The translations under genes and the position numbers were made by a program. Of a stretch of 5,773 nucleotides of DNA, positions 1-5,714 are shown piece after piece. Origin of the DNA: Pirellulales bacterium (GTDB lineage Bacteria > Planctomycetota > Planctomycetia > Pirellulales > Thermoguttaceae); assembly GCA_030605745.1 (NCBI GenBank), contig JAUWHT010000201.1, forward strand, positions 1 through 5,773, given 5' to 3'. Below the pieces are notes generated by a model. The model was not told where the DNA came from. It was given only the letters and a program-made list of their open reading frames with translations, and did no database searches. How positions within the stretch are numbered: position 1 is the stretch's first letter; each line of letters opens with the position of its first letter.

Positions 1-38
1 TTCCTCAGGGCGTGCCACCCCAATTGGGCCCTTAGGAA
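1..38. repeat. Imperfect inverted repeat (hairpin) at window edge
   Basis: Bases 1-11 (TTCCTCAGGGC) and 28-38 (GCCCTTAGGAA) are reverse complements except at one position, with a 16-nt loop that itself contains CCAATTGG. No T-run follows, so it is not a convincing intrinsic terminator. It may be part of a longer structure cut by the window edge, at the end of an upstream gene or in the leader of the gene at 132. Confidence 0.4.
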
Positions 39-53
39 TGTTGAGTTCACGTC

Positions 54-97
54 CCTAATAGCCTAACAACCTAACAGCCTAACAACCTAACAGCCTA
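54..97. repeat. 8-nt tandem repeat, alternating CCTAACAA / CCTAACAG
   Basis: About five and a half octamers run head to tail: CCTAATAG (54-61), CCTAACAA (62-69), CCTAACAG (70-77), CCTAACAA (78-85), CCTAACAG (86-93), then CCTA. The alternation gives a 16-nt higher-order unit. The array ends about 20 nt before the ribosome binding site of the gene at 132, so it lies in that gene's leader or promoter region. No function is evident. It is a simple-sequence tract that could vary in copy number between strains. Confidence 0.85.
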
Positions 98-131
98 GTC
101 GCACACGCCTGCGGCAAGGGAGATACTTTCA

Positions 132-1664
132 ATGTTGCGGCGATTCTGGCGCGCGGAAACCGGGATATTCCTGGCAATCTGGCTAGTGCTCATGCTCGCC
201 GGCCGCAGTTCGCTGCTGCGAGATCCGGGCACCTTCTGGCACACCATCGTCGGTCAGAAAATGCTCGATTCGGGAGAGATCGTCCGGACCGATCCGTTCA
301 GCTTCACCCGCTACGGCGAACCCTGGACCGCCCACCAGTGGCTGGCCGAGTGCGGCATGGCAGCCGCGGACCGGCTCGCCGGATGGGACGGCCTGCTGCT
401 TCTGACGGCGACCTTGCTGGCAGGCATCTACACTTGGGTCGCCTGGCGGATGCTTCGCGCCGGGTTCCACGTTCTCTGGGTGGCCGGCGTGCTCGCGCTG
501 GTGCTGCTAGCCAGCTCGCACCAATTCCACGTCCGCCCGTTGGTCTTGACAATTGCGCTTATAGGCTGGACGTTCGCGCTGCTGGTCGATGTGGAAGCCG
601 GCCGCAAGCGGTTGCGGCAGTTGTGGTGGTTCGTCCCGCTGGCCGCACTCTGGGCAAACCTGCACGCCGGCGCGGCGGCCGGTATCGGCACCGTGGGCTT
701 GTGCGTTGCCGGCTGGTGCCTCTTGTGGCTGATGGGCAAGGATTCACCCGTGCGTCGCCTCAGCGACGCGATCGCCTTAGCAGCGCTGGTGTTGACGTCG
801 GGCCTTGCGGTCCTGCTGAACCCCTACGGCTTGGGTCTTCCGCGGGCCTGGCTGAAGACCTTGACGATCCCGCTACCCGGACTGATCCAGGAACATGCCC
901 GGCTCGATCCGGCCGACCCGCTTGCCTGGGCGACCGTGTTGCTGGGAATAGGATACCTGGTCGCATTGGCTGGCATTTTTCCCAGGCGGCCCCGGGTAAC
1001 CTGGCTGATGCCGCTGTTGTGGTTTGTGCTGGCGTCCCAGCGGGTCCGCAACGTACCGTTGTTCGCGATCACCGCGGCAATCGCCACGGCCGAGGTGCTT
1101 CCGCGGACCCGCTGGGCCGAGTGGCTGGTACGTCGAGAGGTACTCCTCCCCGACCGAGAGAACGAACCTCGCCGCTTTGATTGGCCAGTGGCGGCCCTTC
1201 CGCTGGTACTGGTGGTCGCCGCAATGCTGCTTCAGTCCGCCGGCATATCGGCGCCGCTGCTCGGCCGCGGTTGGGCGAAACACGATGAGGCAGTCTGGCC
1301 TGTCGAGTTGCTACCGCAGCTTGAGCAAATCAACCTCACCGCCCCGGAGAACACGCGAATCTTCAACGACATGAGCTTCGGCGGCTTTGTAATCTATCAC
1401 GCCCCGCGGCTGAAGGTGTTTATTGACGACCGCTGCGCGCTGTACGGGACCGAGTTCCTTCAAGCATACGACCACGCCCGGCGTAAAGATCCGGCCCAGA
1501 TCGACCGCTGGCAGCAGCAGTACGGCTTCCGCTATGCATTGGTCAAAACAGGCACGAACTTCGATCGTTATTTGAACGACTCCGCTGCATGGAAAATCAT
1601 CCAGCGCACGCCCACGGCAACGCTTTATCGGCTGTCCGCCTGCGACGAGCGAGCGGAAAAGTGA
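132..1664 (+). CDS. Polytopic membrane protein, GT-C glycosyltransferase-like
   Basis: A 510-residue inner-membrane protein. After a first membrane segment (about 11-28) comes an acidic extracytoplasmic motif, DPGTFWH (31-37), then TDPFSFT (53-59) and EPWTAHQWLAE (63-73). Several more hydrophobic segments follow, with WANLH at 174-178 and NPYG at 230-233. A soluble C-terminal part carries RIFNDMSFGGFVIYHAP (409-425) and VFIDDRCALYG (429-439). From memory this layout (Asp in the first external loop, W-x-N-x-H, then a GGF...FIDxR domain) belongs to a large family in planctomycetes and acidobacteria related to GT-C lipid-linked sugar transferases. Activity and substrate cannot be read from sequence. 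The ATG at 132 is preceded by GGGAG (118-122) at a 9-nt spacing. The frame is intact, and the gene stands alone, 163 nt from the next one. It could equally be a non-enzymatic envelope protein. Confidence 0.85.
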   Translation: MLRRFWRAETGIFLAIWLVLMLAGRSSLLRDPGTFWHTIVGQKMLDSGEIVRTDPFSFTRYGEPWTAHQWLAECGMAAADRLAGWDGLLLLTATLLAGIYTWVAWRMLRAGFHVLWVAGVLALVLLASSHQFHVRPLVLTIALIGWTFALLVDVEAGRKRLRQLWWFVPLAALWANLHAGAAAGIGTVGLCVAGWCLLWLMGKDSPVRRLSDAIALAALVLTSGLAVLLNPYGLGLPRAWLKTLTIPLPGLIQEHARLDPADPLAWATVLLGIGYLVALAGIFPRRPRVTWLMPLLWFVLASQRVRNVPLFAITAAIATAEVLPRTRWAEWLVRREVLLPDRENEPRRFDWPVAALPLVLVVAAMLLQSAGISAPLLGRGWAKHDEAVWPVELLPQLEQINLTAPENTRIFNDMSFGGFVIYHAPRLKVFIDDRCALYGTEFLQAYDHARRKDPAQIDRWQQQYGFRYALVKTGTNFDRYLNDSAAWKIIQRTPTATLYRLSACDERAEK

Positions 1665-1827
1665 GAGCAGCCGGGTGCTGCGAGCTTTGCCCGTGTTGCC
1701 CGAGCTACCCAGCTTCCGCCGCCGGGATTGCCATTGCCCGGGATCGCCAACCGCCTGTATCATGTGAAACTCCACTATGGCGAACCAGCCAACGGGGTAA
1801 GAACTACTGTGTGAGGCGCCATCGGCT

Positions 1828-2388
1828 ATGCAATCGTCGGCAGCCGTGATGTTCCGGGCGTTGGTGATGTTGGCCTGTTTGGTGGCCATCCCGCTGCTGG
1901 CGGTGTTCGGCAAATCGTTGCCCGAGATAATCAATACCTTACTCGACGGCGGCTGGCCGTCGCGGCCAACTTCAGCACTCAATTGTCCGGACAAGGCCCC
2001 GCAGTTTGATCCGATGGTGGCGGTCGATCTATCGGCCTCACATGTCGCGCCGGCCAGTTACGAGGCGCCGGCACACTCCCAGCCTGACCCGACCGCAGCG
2101 ACGCCAACCAACCCGCAGCGGCACGCCCCACCCCCGGTCAACCAATTCACCCACATCCAGGACCGGCTCCGGCAGTTGGGGGCCACCTACTACCTATTGG
2201 AGTCGTGGGGGAGCCGGCCACAGTTGTATCGCTTCTATTGCAAGGTGGCCATCAGCGGCAATCCCAATTCCACCCGTTACTATTTCGAAGCCACCAACTC
2301 CGATCCCCTACATGCAATGGCCCAGGTCCTACAGCAAGTGGAGTCGTGGCGAAGGGCAAGGGGCAAGGGGCGAGGGGCAAGGGGATAG
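1828..2388 (+). CDS. Single-anchor membrane protein with conserved C-terminal domain; end overwritten by repeat
   Basis: A 186-residue protein of unknown function. Residues 9-28 form one hydrophobic membrane anchor or uncleaved signal. Residues 45-106 are a Pro/Ala/Thr/Ser-rich linker. Residues 107-174 form a compact domain with LGATYYLLESWG (117-128), LYRFYCKVAI (133-142) and YYFEAT (151-156), ending in a helix, HAMAQVLQQVESW (162-174). I recall similar domains in planctomycete hypothetical proteins but can give no function. The ATG at 1828 has a weak GAGG at 1813-1816 (11-nt spacing); Met8 (1849) is an alternative start with no better site. The last 12 residues (RRARGKGRGARG) and the TAG stop are encoded by the G-rich heptamer array, so the native C-terminus was probably just after ESW. 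The domain looks complete, so the protein is probably still functional. Confidence 0.75.
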   Translation: MQSSAAVMFRALVMLACLVAIPLLAVFGKSLPEIINTLLDGGWPSRPTSALNCPDKAPQFDPMVAVDLSASHVAPASYEAPAHSQPDPTAATPTNPQRHAPPPVNQFTHIQDRLRQLGATYYLLESWGSRPQLYRFYCKVAISGNPNSTRYYFEATNSDPLHAMAQVLQQVESWRRARGKGRGARG

Positions 2389-2401
2389 GGGCCAGGGGTG
2401 A
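2353..2401 (+). repeat. G-rich heptamer array (GGGGCAA-type), 7 units
   Basis: Seven units run head to tail: AGGGCAA, GGGGCAA, GGGGCGA, GGGGCAA, GGGGATA, GGGGCCA, GGGGTGA. A constant GGGG is followed by a variable three-base part. It resembles the STRR heptamers of filamentous cyanobacteria in style; relationship is not implied. The array overlaps the 3' end of the preceding gene and supplies its TAG stop (2386-2388). The same family recurs inverted at 2510-2566 and in direct orientation at 5634-5654. Four-G runs every 7 nt are also compatible with a G-quadruplex on the + strand. Confidence 0.9.
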
Positions 2402-2425
2402 AGGTTCGAGGTTTGAACCGTCGTT

Positions 2426-2455
2426 GGGGTGGCAGTTGCACTGCTGCCCCTTTCT
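2426..2455 (+). terminator. Likely intrinsic terminator after the 1828-2388 gene
   Basis: GGGGTGGCAG (2426-2435) pairs with CTGCTGCCCC (2441-2450) around the 5-nt loop TTGCA. All ten positions pair if two adjacent G-U wobbles are allowed. TTTCT (2451-2455) follows directly. The position, 38 nt past the stop codon, fits a factor-independent terminator for that gene. The T-tract is short, so termination may be partial. The hairpin also forms the left half of a larger inverted element. Confidence 0.5.
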
Positions 2456-2474
2456 CCGTCGGCGAGGCGAAGCA

Positions 2475-2495
2475 TGCGGCAGTACAACTACCGCA
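2475..2495. repeat. Second hairpin, related to the terminator-like hairpin
   Basis: TGCGGCAGT (2475-2483) and ACTACCGCA (2487-2495) pair with one C-A mismatch around the loop ACA. The sequence is also roughly the reverse complement of 2429-2447, with about 15 of 19 positions matching. The two hairpins could therefore pair with each other in one long stem as well as fold separately. No T-run follows on the + strand. Confidence 0.5.
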
Positions 2496-2509
2496 CGAAC
2501 ATGTAGCTC

Positions 2510-2566
2510 TCGCTCCTATCCCCTGGCCCCTATTCCCTCGCCCCTGGGCCCCTCTCGCCCCTGGGC
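2510..2566 (-). repeat. Heptamer array in inverted orientation (C-rich on + strand)
   Basis: Units on the + strand are TCGCTCC, TATCCCC, TGGCCCC, TATTCCC, TCGCCCC, then TGGGCCCC (8 nt), TC, TCGCCCC and TGGGC. Read on the - strand these are GGGGATA, GGGGCCA and GGGGCGA, the same units as at 2353-2401. Phase slips at 2545-2554 show copy-error decay. The array ends 38 nt before the chosen scpB start, so it forms part of the scpB leader. Confidence 0.85.
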
Positions 2567-2603
2567 TTGCCAAGAACCGCTGTTTGGACTTACGCTTAAC
2601 CCT

Positions 2604-3629
2604 ATGTACGGCTTTGGTGCGAGTACCGGGCGGCTGTTGGGTAGCGTGGCGCTGCGGTATCGGCATCCGATTGGTGTTTTGGGCGGTATGCCGGTTGTGC
2701 CTGGGCGGGCCGGTCGGTTCCTGCGGTCCGCCAAACCGGCAGAGGACGTACCCAGCGGCCAGGGGCCTGCCGCCCGCAGCGACGACCTGGCGCGGCTCGA
2801 GGCAGTGCTCTTCCTTGCCCGGCAGCCACAGGCAAGCCGGAAACTGGCCGAACTGGCCGGCTTGGCGGACGGGACATGGGCGCGTACACTGGTGCGATCG
2901 CTGAACCGGTTGTACGATGCCGAGGGGAGCGCATTTCGGGTCGAGCAGTTAGCGGGCGGGTACCAGTTAATGTCGCGGCCGAAGTTCGCCCCCTGGCTGA
3001 AGCGGCTGCACTCGTCGCCAACGGAGGTCCGATTGTCGGCCCCAGCCATGGAAACCCTGGCCGTAGTGGCCTATCAGCAGCCGGTGTTGCGAGCCGGGAT
3101 CGAGGCCATCCGCGGCGTACAGTGCGGAGAGGTTCTCCGCCAACTGATCGAGCGCGACCTGGTGCGAATCACCGGCCGCTCCGAAGAACTCGGCCGGCCG
3201 TTCCTTTACGGAACCACCAGGTACTTCCTGCAACTGTTTGGGCTGCGACGCCTGGACGAGTTGCCCCAAATATCAAGCCATTCCCATGAAGCGGAAGAGG
3301 AGACGATCGTGAAAACCCTTACCACCCTTCAGGCTGACCAAGAAGTGCTCGTGGACTGCAACACCCAAACGGCCTCCCAGCCCGAACGCAGCGAACAGCC
3401 CAACGACGAGTACGTGTCTGAAGACTTCGACGAAGATGACGACGATTACAGCGACGAAGACGACCTCGACCTCGACGAAGATGACGATGATGACGATGAG
3501 CAGGACGAGGACGAGGATTTCGAGGACGAACCGTGGGAAGAAGTCGAGGAAGACGAAGAGGAAGACGAAGAGGACTGGGAGGACGAGGACTGGGAGGAGG
3601 GCGATTTGGACGACGAAGAGGAGAAGTAG
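2604..3629 (+). CDS. scpB: Segregation and condensation protein ScpB with long acidic tail
   Basis: ScpB is the winged-helix (kite) subunit that binds ScpA and, with SMC, forms the bacterial condensin used in chromosome segregation; it is cytoplasmic and nucleoid-associated. In this 341-residue form the first winged helix covers about 60-130 (LARLEAVLFLARQP at 62-75, GGYQLMSRP at 118-126). The second covers about 139-221 and carries the family hallmarks METLAVVAYQQPVLRAGIEAI (in 149-169), IRGV (169-172), VLRQLIERDLV (177-187), GRPFLYGTT (197-205) and FGLRRLDELP (212-221). Residues 268-341 are almost all Asp/Glu, an addition to the roughly 200-residue core. The start is uncertain: ATG 2604 has no clear ribosome binding site, the frame is open upstream through repeat DNA, and ATG 2688 is an alternative. 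Residues 1-58 look unconserved. scpA, often the neighbour, is not in the window. Confidence 0.9.
   Translation: MYGFGASTGRLLGSVALRYRHPIGVLGGMPVVPGRAGRFLRSAKPAEDVPSGQGPAARSDDLARLEAVLFLARQPQASRKLAELAGLADGTWARTLVRSLNRLYDAEGSAFRVEQLAGGYQLMSRPKFAPWLKRLHSSPTEVRLSAPAMETLAVVAYQQPVLRAGIEAIRGVQCGEVLRQLIERDLVRITGRSEELGRPFLYGTTRYFLQLFGLRRLDELPQISSHSHEAEEETIVKTLTTLQADQEVLVDCNTQTASQPERSEQPNDEYVSEDFDEDDDDYSDEDDLDLDEDDDDDDEQDEDEDFEDEPWEEVEEDEEEDEEDWEDEDWEEGDLDDEEEK
3546..3599 (+). repeat. Purine-rich tandem duplications coding the ScpB acidic tail
   Basis: GAGGAAGACGAA occurs twice in tandem (3546-3557, 3558-3569). A 15-nt unit, GAGGACTGGGAGGAC, is then followed by a copy differing only in its last base (3570-3584, 3585-3599). 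All units are multiples of three, so the frame is kept, and the protein reads EEDEEEDEEDWEDEDWEE. The wider stretch 3420-3628 is strongly purine-rich on the + strand. Confidence 0.8.
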
Positions 3630-3701
3630 AAGTCGTTTAGCCGCCGGGCTTCGGAGAACGCGATCGATGCCAGAAAGCACAGGCGAGGCGGCGATGGACG
3701 T

Positions 3702-3866
3702 GTGCAGACCGAGGAGCAAGTTGCTGCGGAGGAAGAGTTTCGCAAGACAAAGGGTCAAATGATGCTGTTCGACATAGAGGAAACCGACCAATGGAAATCT
3801 ACACAATCGGTTTTACCAAAAAATCCGCCGCCGAGTTCTTCGGGACCCTCAAGCGGGCCAGAATAA
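3702..3866 (+). pseudogene. Possible remnant or small ORF upstream of DUF488
   Basis: From GTG 3702 an open frame reads 54 residues to TAA at 3864-3866. The first 30 look protein-like: charged and amphipathic, ending GQMMLFDIEETDQ just where the DUF488 gene begins. After that it overlaps the DUF488 coding sequence in another frame and becomes Ser/Pro-rich noise. The frame is also the scpB frame, open from the scpB TAG (3627-3629). Possible explanations are the 3' end of a lost gene that once preceded DUF488 in an operon, former scpB tail behind a new stop, or chance. I recognise no family. GTG 3702 has only a distant GAGG (3685-3688), so independent translation is doubtful. Confidence 0.25.
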
Positions 3867-4228
3867 AGCGCCTGATCGACGTACGGTTGAACAACCGTTC
3901 ACAGCTCGCCGGTTTTACCAAGACCGCTGATATCGAGTACTTCCTTGGAGAGATTTGCGTGGCCGATTATCTCCACCGGCCCGATCTCTCGCCCACCAAG
4001 GAAATACTCGACGCTTACAAAAAGAAGGAGATGCCCTGGGAGGTGTACGAGCCGGCATTCCTTGCGCTGCTTGCGGAGCGCGAAGTAGAGAAGACCCTCA
4101 ACCGCCGGCTCTTCGACGTGCCCACCGTCTTGCTCTGCAGCGAGCCGACCGCTGAGCATTGTCATCGGCGTCTAGTGGCGGAGTACCTCGGCCGGAAGTG
4201 GGGCGGCGCGAGGATCATCCATCTGTGA
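3791..4228 (+). CDS. DUF488 family protein
   Basis: A complete 145-residue DUF488 protein, predicted cytoplasmic, biochemical function unknown. Seen features are the N-terminal strand and helix IYTIGFTKKSAAEFFGTLK (3-21), IDVR (29-32), a mid-region YLHRPDLSPTKEILDAYKKK, and the C-terminal signature LLCSEPTAEHCHRRLVAEYL (114-133), whose Cys116, Glu118, Cys124, His125 and Arg126 are the likely active or metal-binding residues. Length and both ends match the short form of the family. The ATG at 3791 follows AGAGGA (3776-3781) at about a 10-nt spacing. One base after its stop lies the start of a collapsed gene, which argues that it was once part of an operon. Members are often found in accessory or nucleic-acid-related neighbourhoods, but no function is assigned here. 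Confidence 0.9.
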   Translation: MEIYTIGFTKKSAAEFFGTLKRARIKRLIDVRLNNRSQLAGFTKTADIEYFLGEICVADYLHRPDLSPTKEILDAYKKKEMPWEVYEPAFLALLAEREVEKTLNRRLFDVPTVLLCSEPTAEHCHRRLVAEYLGRKWGGARIIHL

Positions 4229-4229
4229 A

Positions 4230-4333
4230 ATGAAAATCCTCATCAACCACCTGACGCGAATGCACGGGGGACACATCATCTGCAAGTCAACAACATCCAC
4301 CTGCAAGAGGAACCCATCTGGCAATTGGGATAA
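4230..4333 (+). pseudogene. Internally deleted gene downstream of DUF488 (dual-OB-like ends)
   Basis: ATG 4230 lies one base after the DUF488 stop (TGA-A-ATG), a coupled-operon spacing. It reads MKILINHLTRMHGGHI and then becomes featureless until a TGA inside the hemA 3' end. In another frame, 4280-4330 reads LQVNNIHLQEEPIWQLG and stops with TAA at 4331. From memory, proteins annotated as dual OB domain-containing begin with a MxILINHLTRM-type sequence and contain LQVNNIHL near their C-terminus; I could not check this. The simplest reading is one gene that lost most of its middle, joining its two ends out of frame near 4271-4280, where CATCATC could be the junction microhomology. The remnant ends 6 nt before the hemA stop. 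Confidence 0.5.
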
Positions 4334-4339
4334 CCAGGT

Positions 4340-5611
4340 TCAGTCCTTCAACTGAAACAGCTTCGCCAGTGCGTCGAGCAGTACGTGCGGAATACCGTGG
4401 CGCGATTCGTCGCGGAGCGACTCCAGCGGCGGATGCAACAGCTTGTTGAGCAGCCGGTCGAACGAGCGGCGGATCTCCTCGCGGCTGCGATCGTCCAACT
4501 CAGGCAACTTGCTGAGCAGCCGCCGGAGTTCTTCTTCCTTGGGCTTCTGCCAGCGCTGGTGGAGTTGTCGGATCACTGGCCCGGTGGCGCGGCGGTGCAG
4601 CTCGGTCATGAAGCGATCGGTCTCCTGCTCGACGATCCGCATTGCCGCGGGCAGTTCCTTGTCGCGCTCGAGCCGGTTCCGCTCGCAGGCGGCCTGCAAG
4701 TCGTCGATCGAGTAGAGGTAAACGTCCGGCCGGTCGCCGATGGCCGGGTCGAAATCGCGCGGCACGGCCAGGTCGAGAATGAACAACGGCCGCCGGCCGC
4801 GCGCCCGTTCGACCCGCGCAAACTGTTCCAAGGCAACGACCGGCTCCCCGGCACCCGTGGTGCTTACGACCAGGTCGGCAGTGGCCAGGACCTCGGAAAG
4901 CTGCTCCCACGGAACAGCCAGTCCGCGCCACCTGTGGGCTAGCTCGGCGGCATGCTCGAAGTTGCGATTGACCACAGTGATCCGGCGGGCCCCTTCGTCT
5001 TGCAGGTACCGCAACGTCTCTTCGGCCATCTCGCCGGCGCCGATCACCATGGTATGCTTGTCGTCAAAACGCTCAAATATCCGCTGGGCGAAGTCGGCCA
5101 CTGCCACACTGGGAATGCTCACACGTTGCCGGTGGATGGCTGTCTCGGCGGCCACGCGCCGGGCAACACGAAAGGCCGCCTGGAACGCCGCGTGCAACAG
5201 CGGGCCGGTGCTCTCCCGCCCGGCAGCCAACTGGTAGGCCTGCTTGACCTGTGCCAGGATCTGCGGCTCGCCCAGCACCATGCTGTTGAGACTTGAGGCC
5301 ACGCTGAACAGGTGACGGATTGCCTCGTCGCCAATCTGCCGGTAGAGATGTTCGGACAATTCGGCCGGGTCGAAATCGTGGAACCGCGCGAGGAAGTCGG
5401 CCACCTGGCCGAGCGTCGGCGTGAGCTGGTTCTCGGTGGCCGCGTAGACCTCCACCCGATTGCAGGTGGAAAGCAGCACCGCCTCCACCCGGGGAAACAC
5501 CCGGCGCCAACCGTCCAGCGCCGCGACGGTTTGCTCCGGGCTCAGCGCCAACCGCTCGCGGACTGCGATCGGCGTCCGGTGATGGCTACAGCCGACAACC
5601 TGCATGTTCAT
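4340..5611 (-). CDS. hemA: Glutamyl-tRNA reductase (HemA)
   Basis: HemA reduces glutamyl-tRNA(Glu) with NADPH to glutamate-1-semialdehyde, the first committed step of C5-pathway heme and tetrapyrrole synthesis, in the cytoplasm. The 423-residue protein has all expected parts: N-terminal catalytic domain with VGCSHHRTPIAVRE (6-19) and the nucleophile Cys50 in STCNRVEVY (48-56); GEPQILAQVK (114-123); NADPH-binding domain with VIGAGEMAEE (189-198), VVNRN (213-217), DLVVSTTGA (246-254) and ILDLAVPRDFDP (278-289); and a helical C-terminal dimerisation domain ending KLFQLKD. The start at 5611 is chosen because GGAGG lies 6 nt upstream and families start at MxxxVVGCSHH. A longer in-frame ATG at 5704 would add 31 residues translated from repeat DNA and is rejected. 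No partner heme gene lies in the window; the gene converges on the DUF488 remnant. Confidence 0.97.
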   Translation of the reverse strand: MNMQVVGCSHHRTPIAVRERLALSPEQTVAALDGWRRVFPRVEAVLLSTCNRVEVYAATENQLTPTLGQVADFLARFHDFDPAELSEHLYRQIGDEAIRHLFSVASSLNSMVLGEPQILAQVKQAYQLAAGRESTGPLLHAAFQAAFRVARRVAAETAIHRQRVSIPSVAVADFAQRIFERFDDKHTMVIGAGEMAEETLRYLQDEGARRITVVNRNFEHAAELAHRWRGLAVPWEQLSEVLATADLVVSTTGAGEPVVALEQFARVERARGRRPLFILDLAVPRDFDPAIGDRPDVYLYSIDDLQAACERNRLERDKELPAAMRIVEQETDRFMTELHRRATGPVIRQLHQRWQKPKEEELRRLLSKLPELDDRSREEIRRSFDRLLNKLLHPPLESLRDESRHGIPHVLLDALAKLFQLKD

Positions 5612-5617
5612 CCGCAG

Positions 5618-5622
5618 CCTCC
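5618..5622 (-). promoter_or_regulatory. hemA ribosome binding site
   Basis: On the - strand GGAGG occupies 5622-5618, followed by six bases and ATG at 5611. It is the only strong Shine-Dalgarno match near either candidate start, and it decides against the longer reading frame from 5704. ATG 5605 (Met3) would also be in reach, but at a longer spacing. Confidence 0.85.
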
Positions 5623-5633
5623 GGGTGCAGCAA

Positions 5634-5654
5634 GGGGCGAGGGGCCGGGGGCCA
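5634..5654 (+). repeat. G-rich heptamer array, 3 units, in hemA leader
   Basis: GGGGCGA (5634-5640), GGGGCCG (5641-5647) and GGGGCCA (5648-5654) belong to the same family as the arrays at 2353-2401 and 2510-2566. The array ends 11 nt upstream of the hemA ribosome binding site, so it would lie in the hemA 5' untranslated region as a C-rich tract. Confidence 0.85.
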
Positions 5655-5656
5655 GC

Positions 5657-5684
5657 AGTAGGCGGTAGGCGGTAGGCGGTGAGG
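5657..5684 (+). repeat. GGTAGGC heptamer array, left copy
   Basis: AGTAGGC, GGTAGGC, GGTAGGC and GGTGAGG follow one another in 7-nt phase directly after the GGGGCNN array. This is a second heptamer family. It is repeated in the same orientation at 5715-5742, on the other side of a palindrome. Confidence 0.85.
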
Positions 5685-5685
5685 G

Positions 5686-5705
5686 GGTGGCAATTCATTG
5701 CCACC
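5686..5705. repeat. Perfect 9-bp palindrome between two heptamer arrays
   Basis: GGTGGCAAT (5686-5694) and ATTGCCACC (5697-5705) are exact reverse complements separated by TC. The short spacing suits either a cruciform or a dimeric protein-binding site. It sits about 75-95 bases upstream of the hemA start, in a position where an operator could act, but no factor can be named. Confidence 0.7.
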
Positions 5706-5714
5706 TCGAAAAGC

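Noticed and set aside
338..1180. Long second reading frame inside the membrane-protein gene
   Set aside because: It is an Arg/Gly/Pro-rich shadow typical of GC-rich coding DNA, and the other frame has clear membrane segments and family motifs.
1734..1763. Possible promoter TTGCCC - 18 nt - TATCAT before the gene at 1828
   Set aside because: Both boxes match weakly, and GC-rich DNA gives such matches by chance. The rest of 1665-1827 shows no gene or clear signal.
2403..2419. GGTTCGAGGTTTGAACC as a tRNA T-arm
   Set aside because: A 5-bp stem is present, but there is no anticodon arm, acceptor stem or other tRNA element nearby.
2353..2566. CRISPR array
   Set aside because: Units are contiguous 7-mers with no spacers, and no cas genes are present.
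2205..2603. Upstream extension of the scpB frame
   Set aside because: It overlaps the preceding gene in another frame and then translates the heptamer arrays into low-complexity Gly/Arg/Lys sequence. It contains no conserved residues.
3273..3806. Hydrophobic reading frame on the - strand opposite the acidic tail
   Set aside because: Its Val/Leu/Ile/Phe runs are the antisense of Asp/Glu codons, which mimics membrane segments. There is no independent support.
4339..4356. Hairpin TTCAGT / ACTGAA as a terminator between the convergent genes
   Set aside because: A six-pair, AT-containing stem with no T-run, inside the hemA coding end.
5612..5704. N-terminal extension of HemA from ATG 5704
   Set aside because: The 31 extra residues are encoded by heptamer repeats and half of the palindrome, while GGAGG lies 6 nt before ATG 5611, the start expected for the family.
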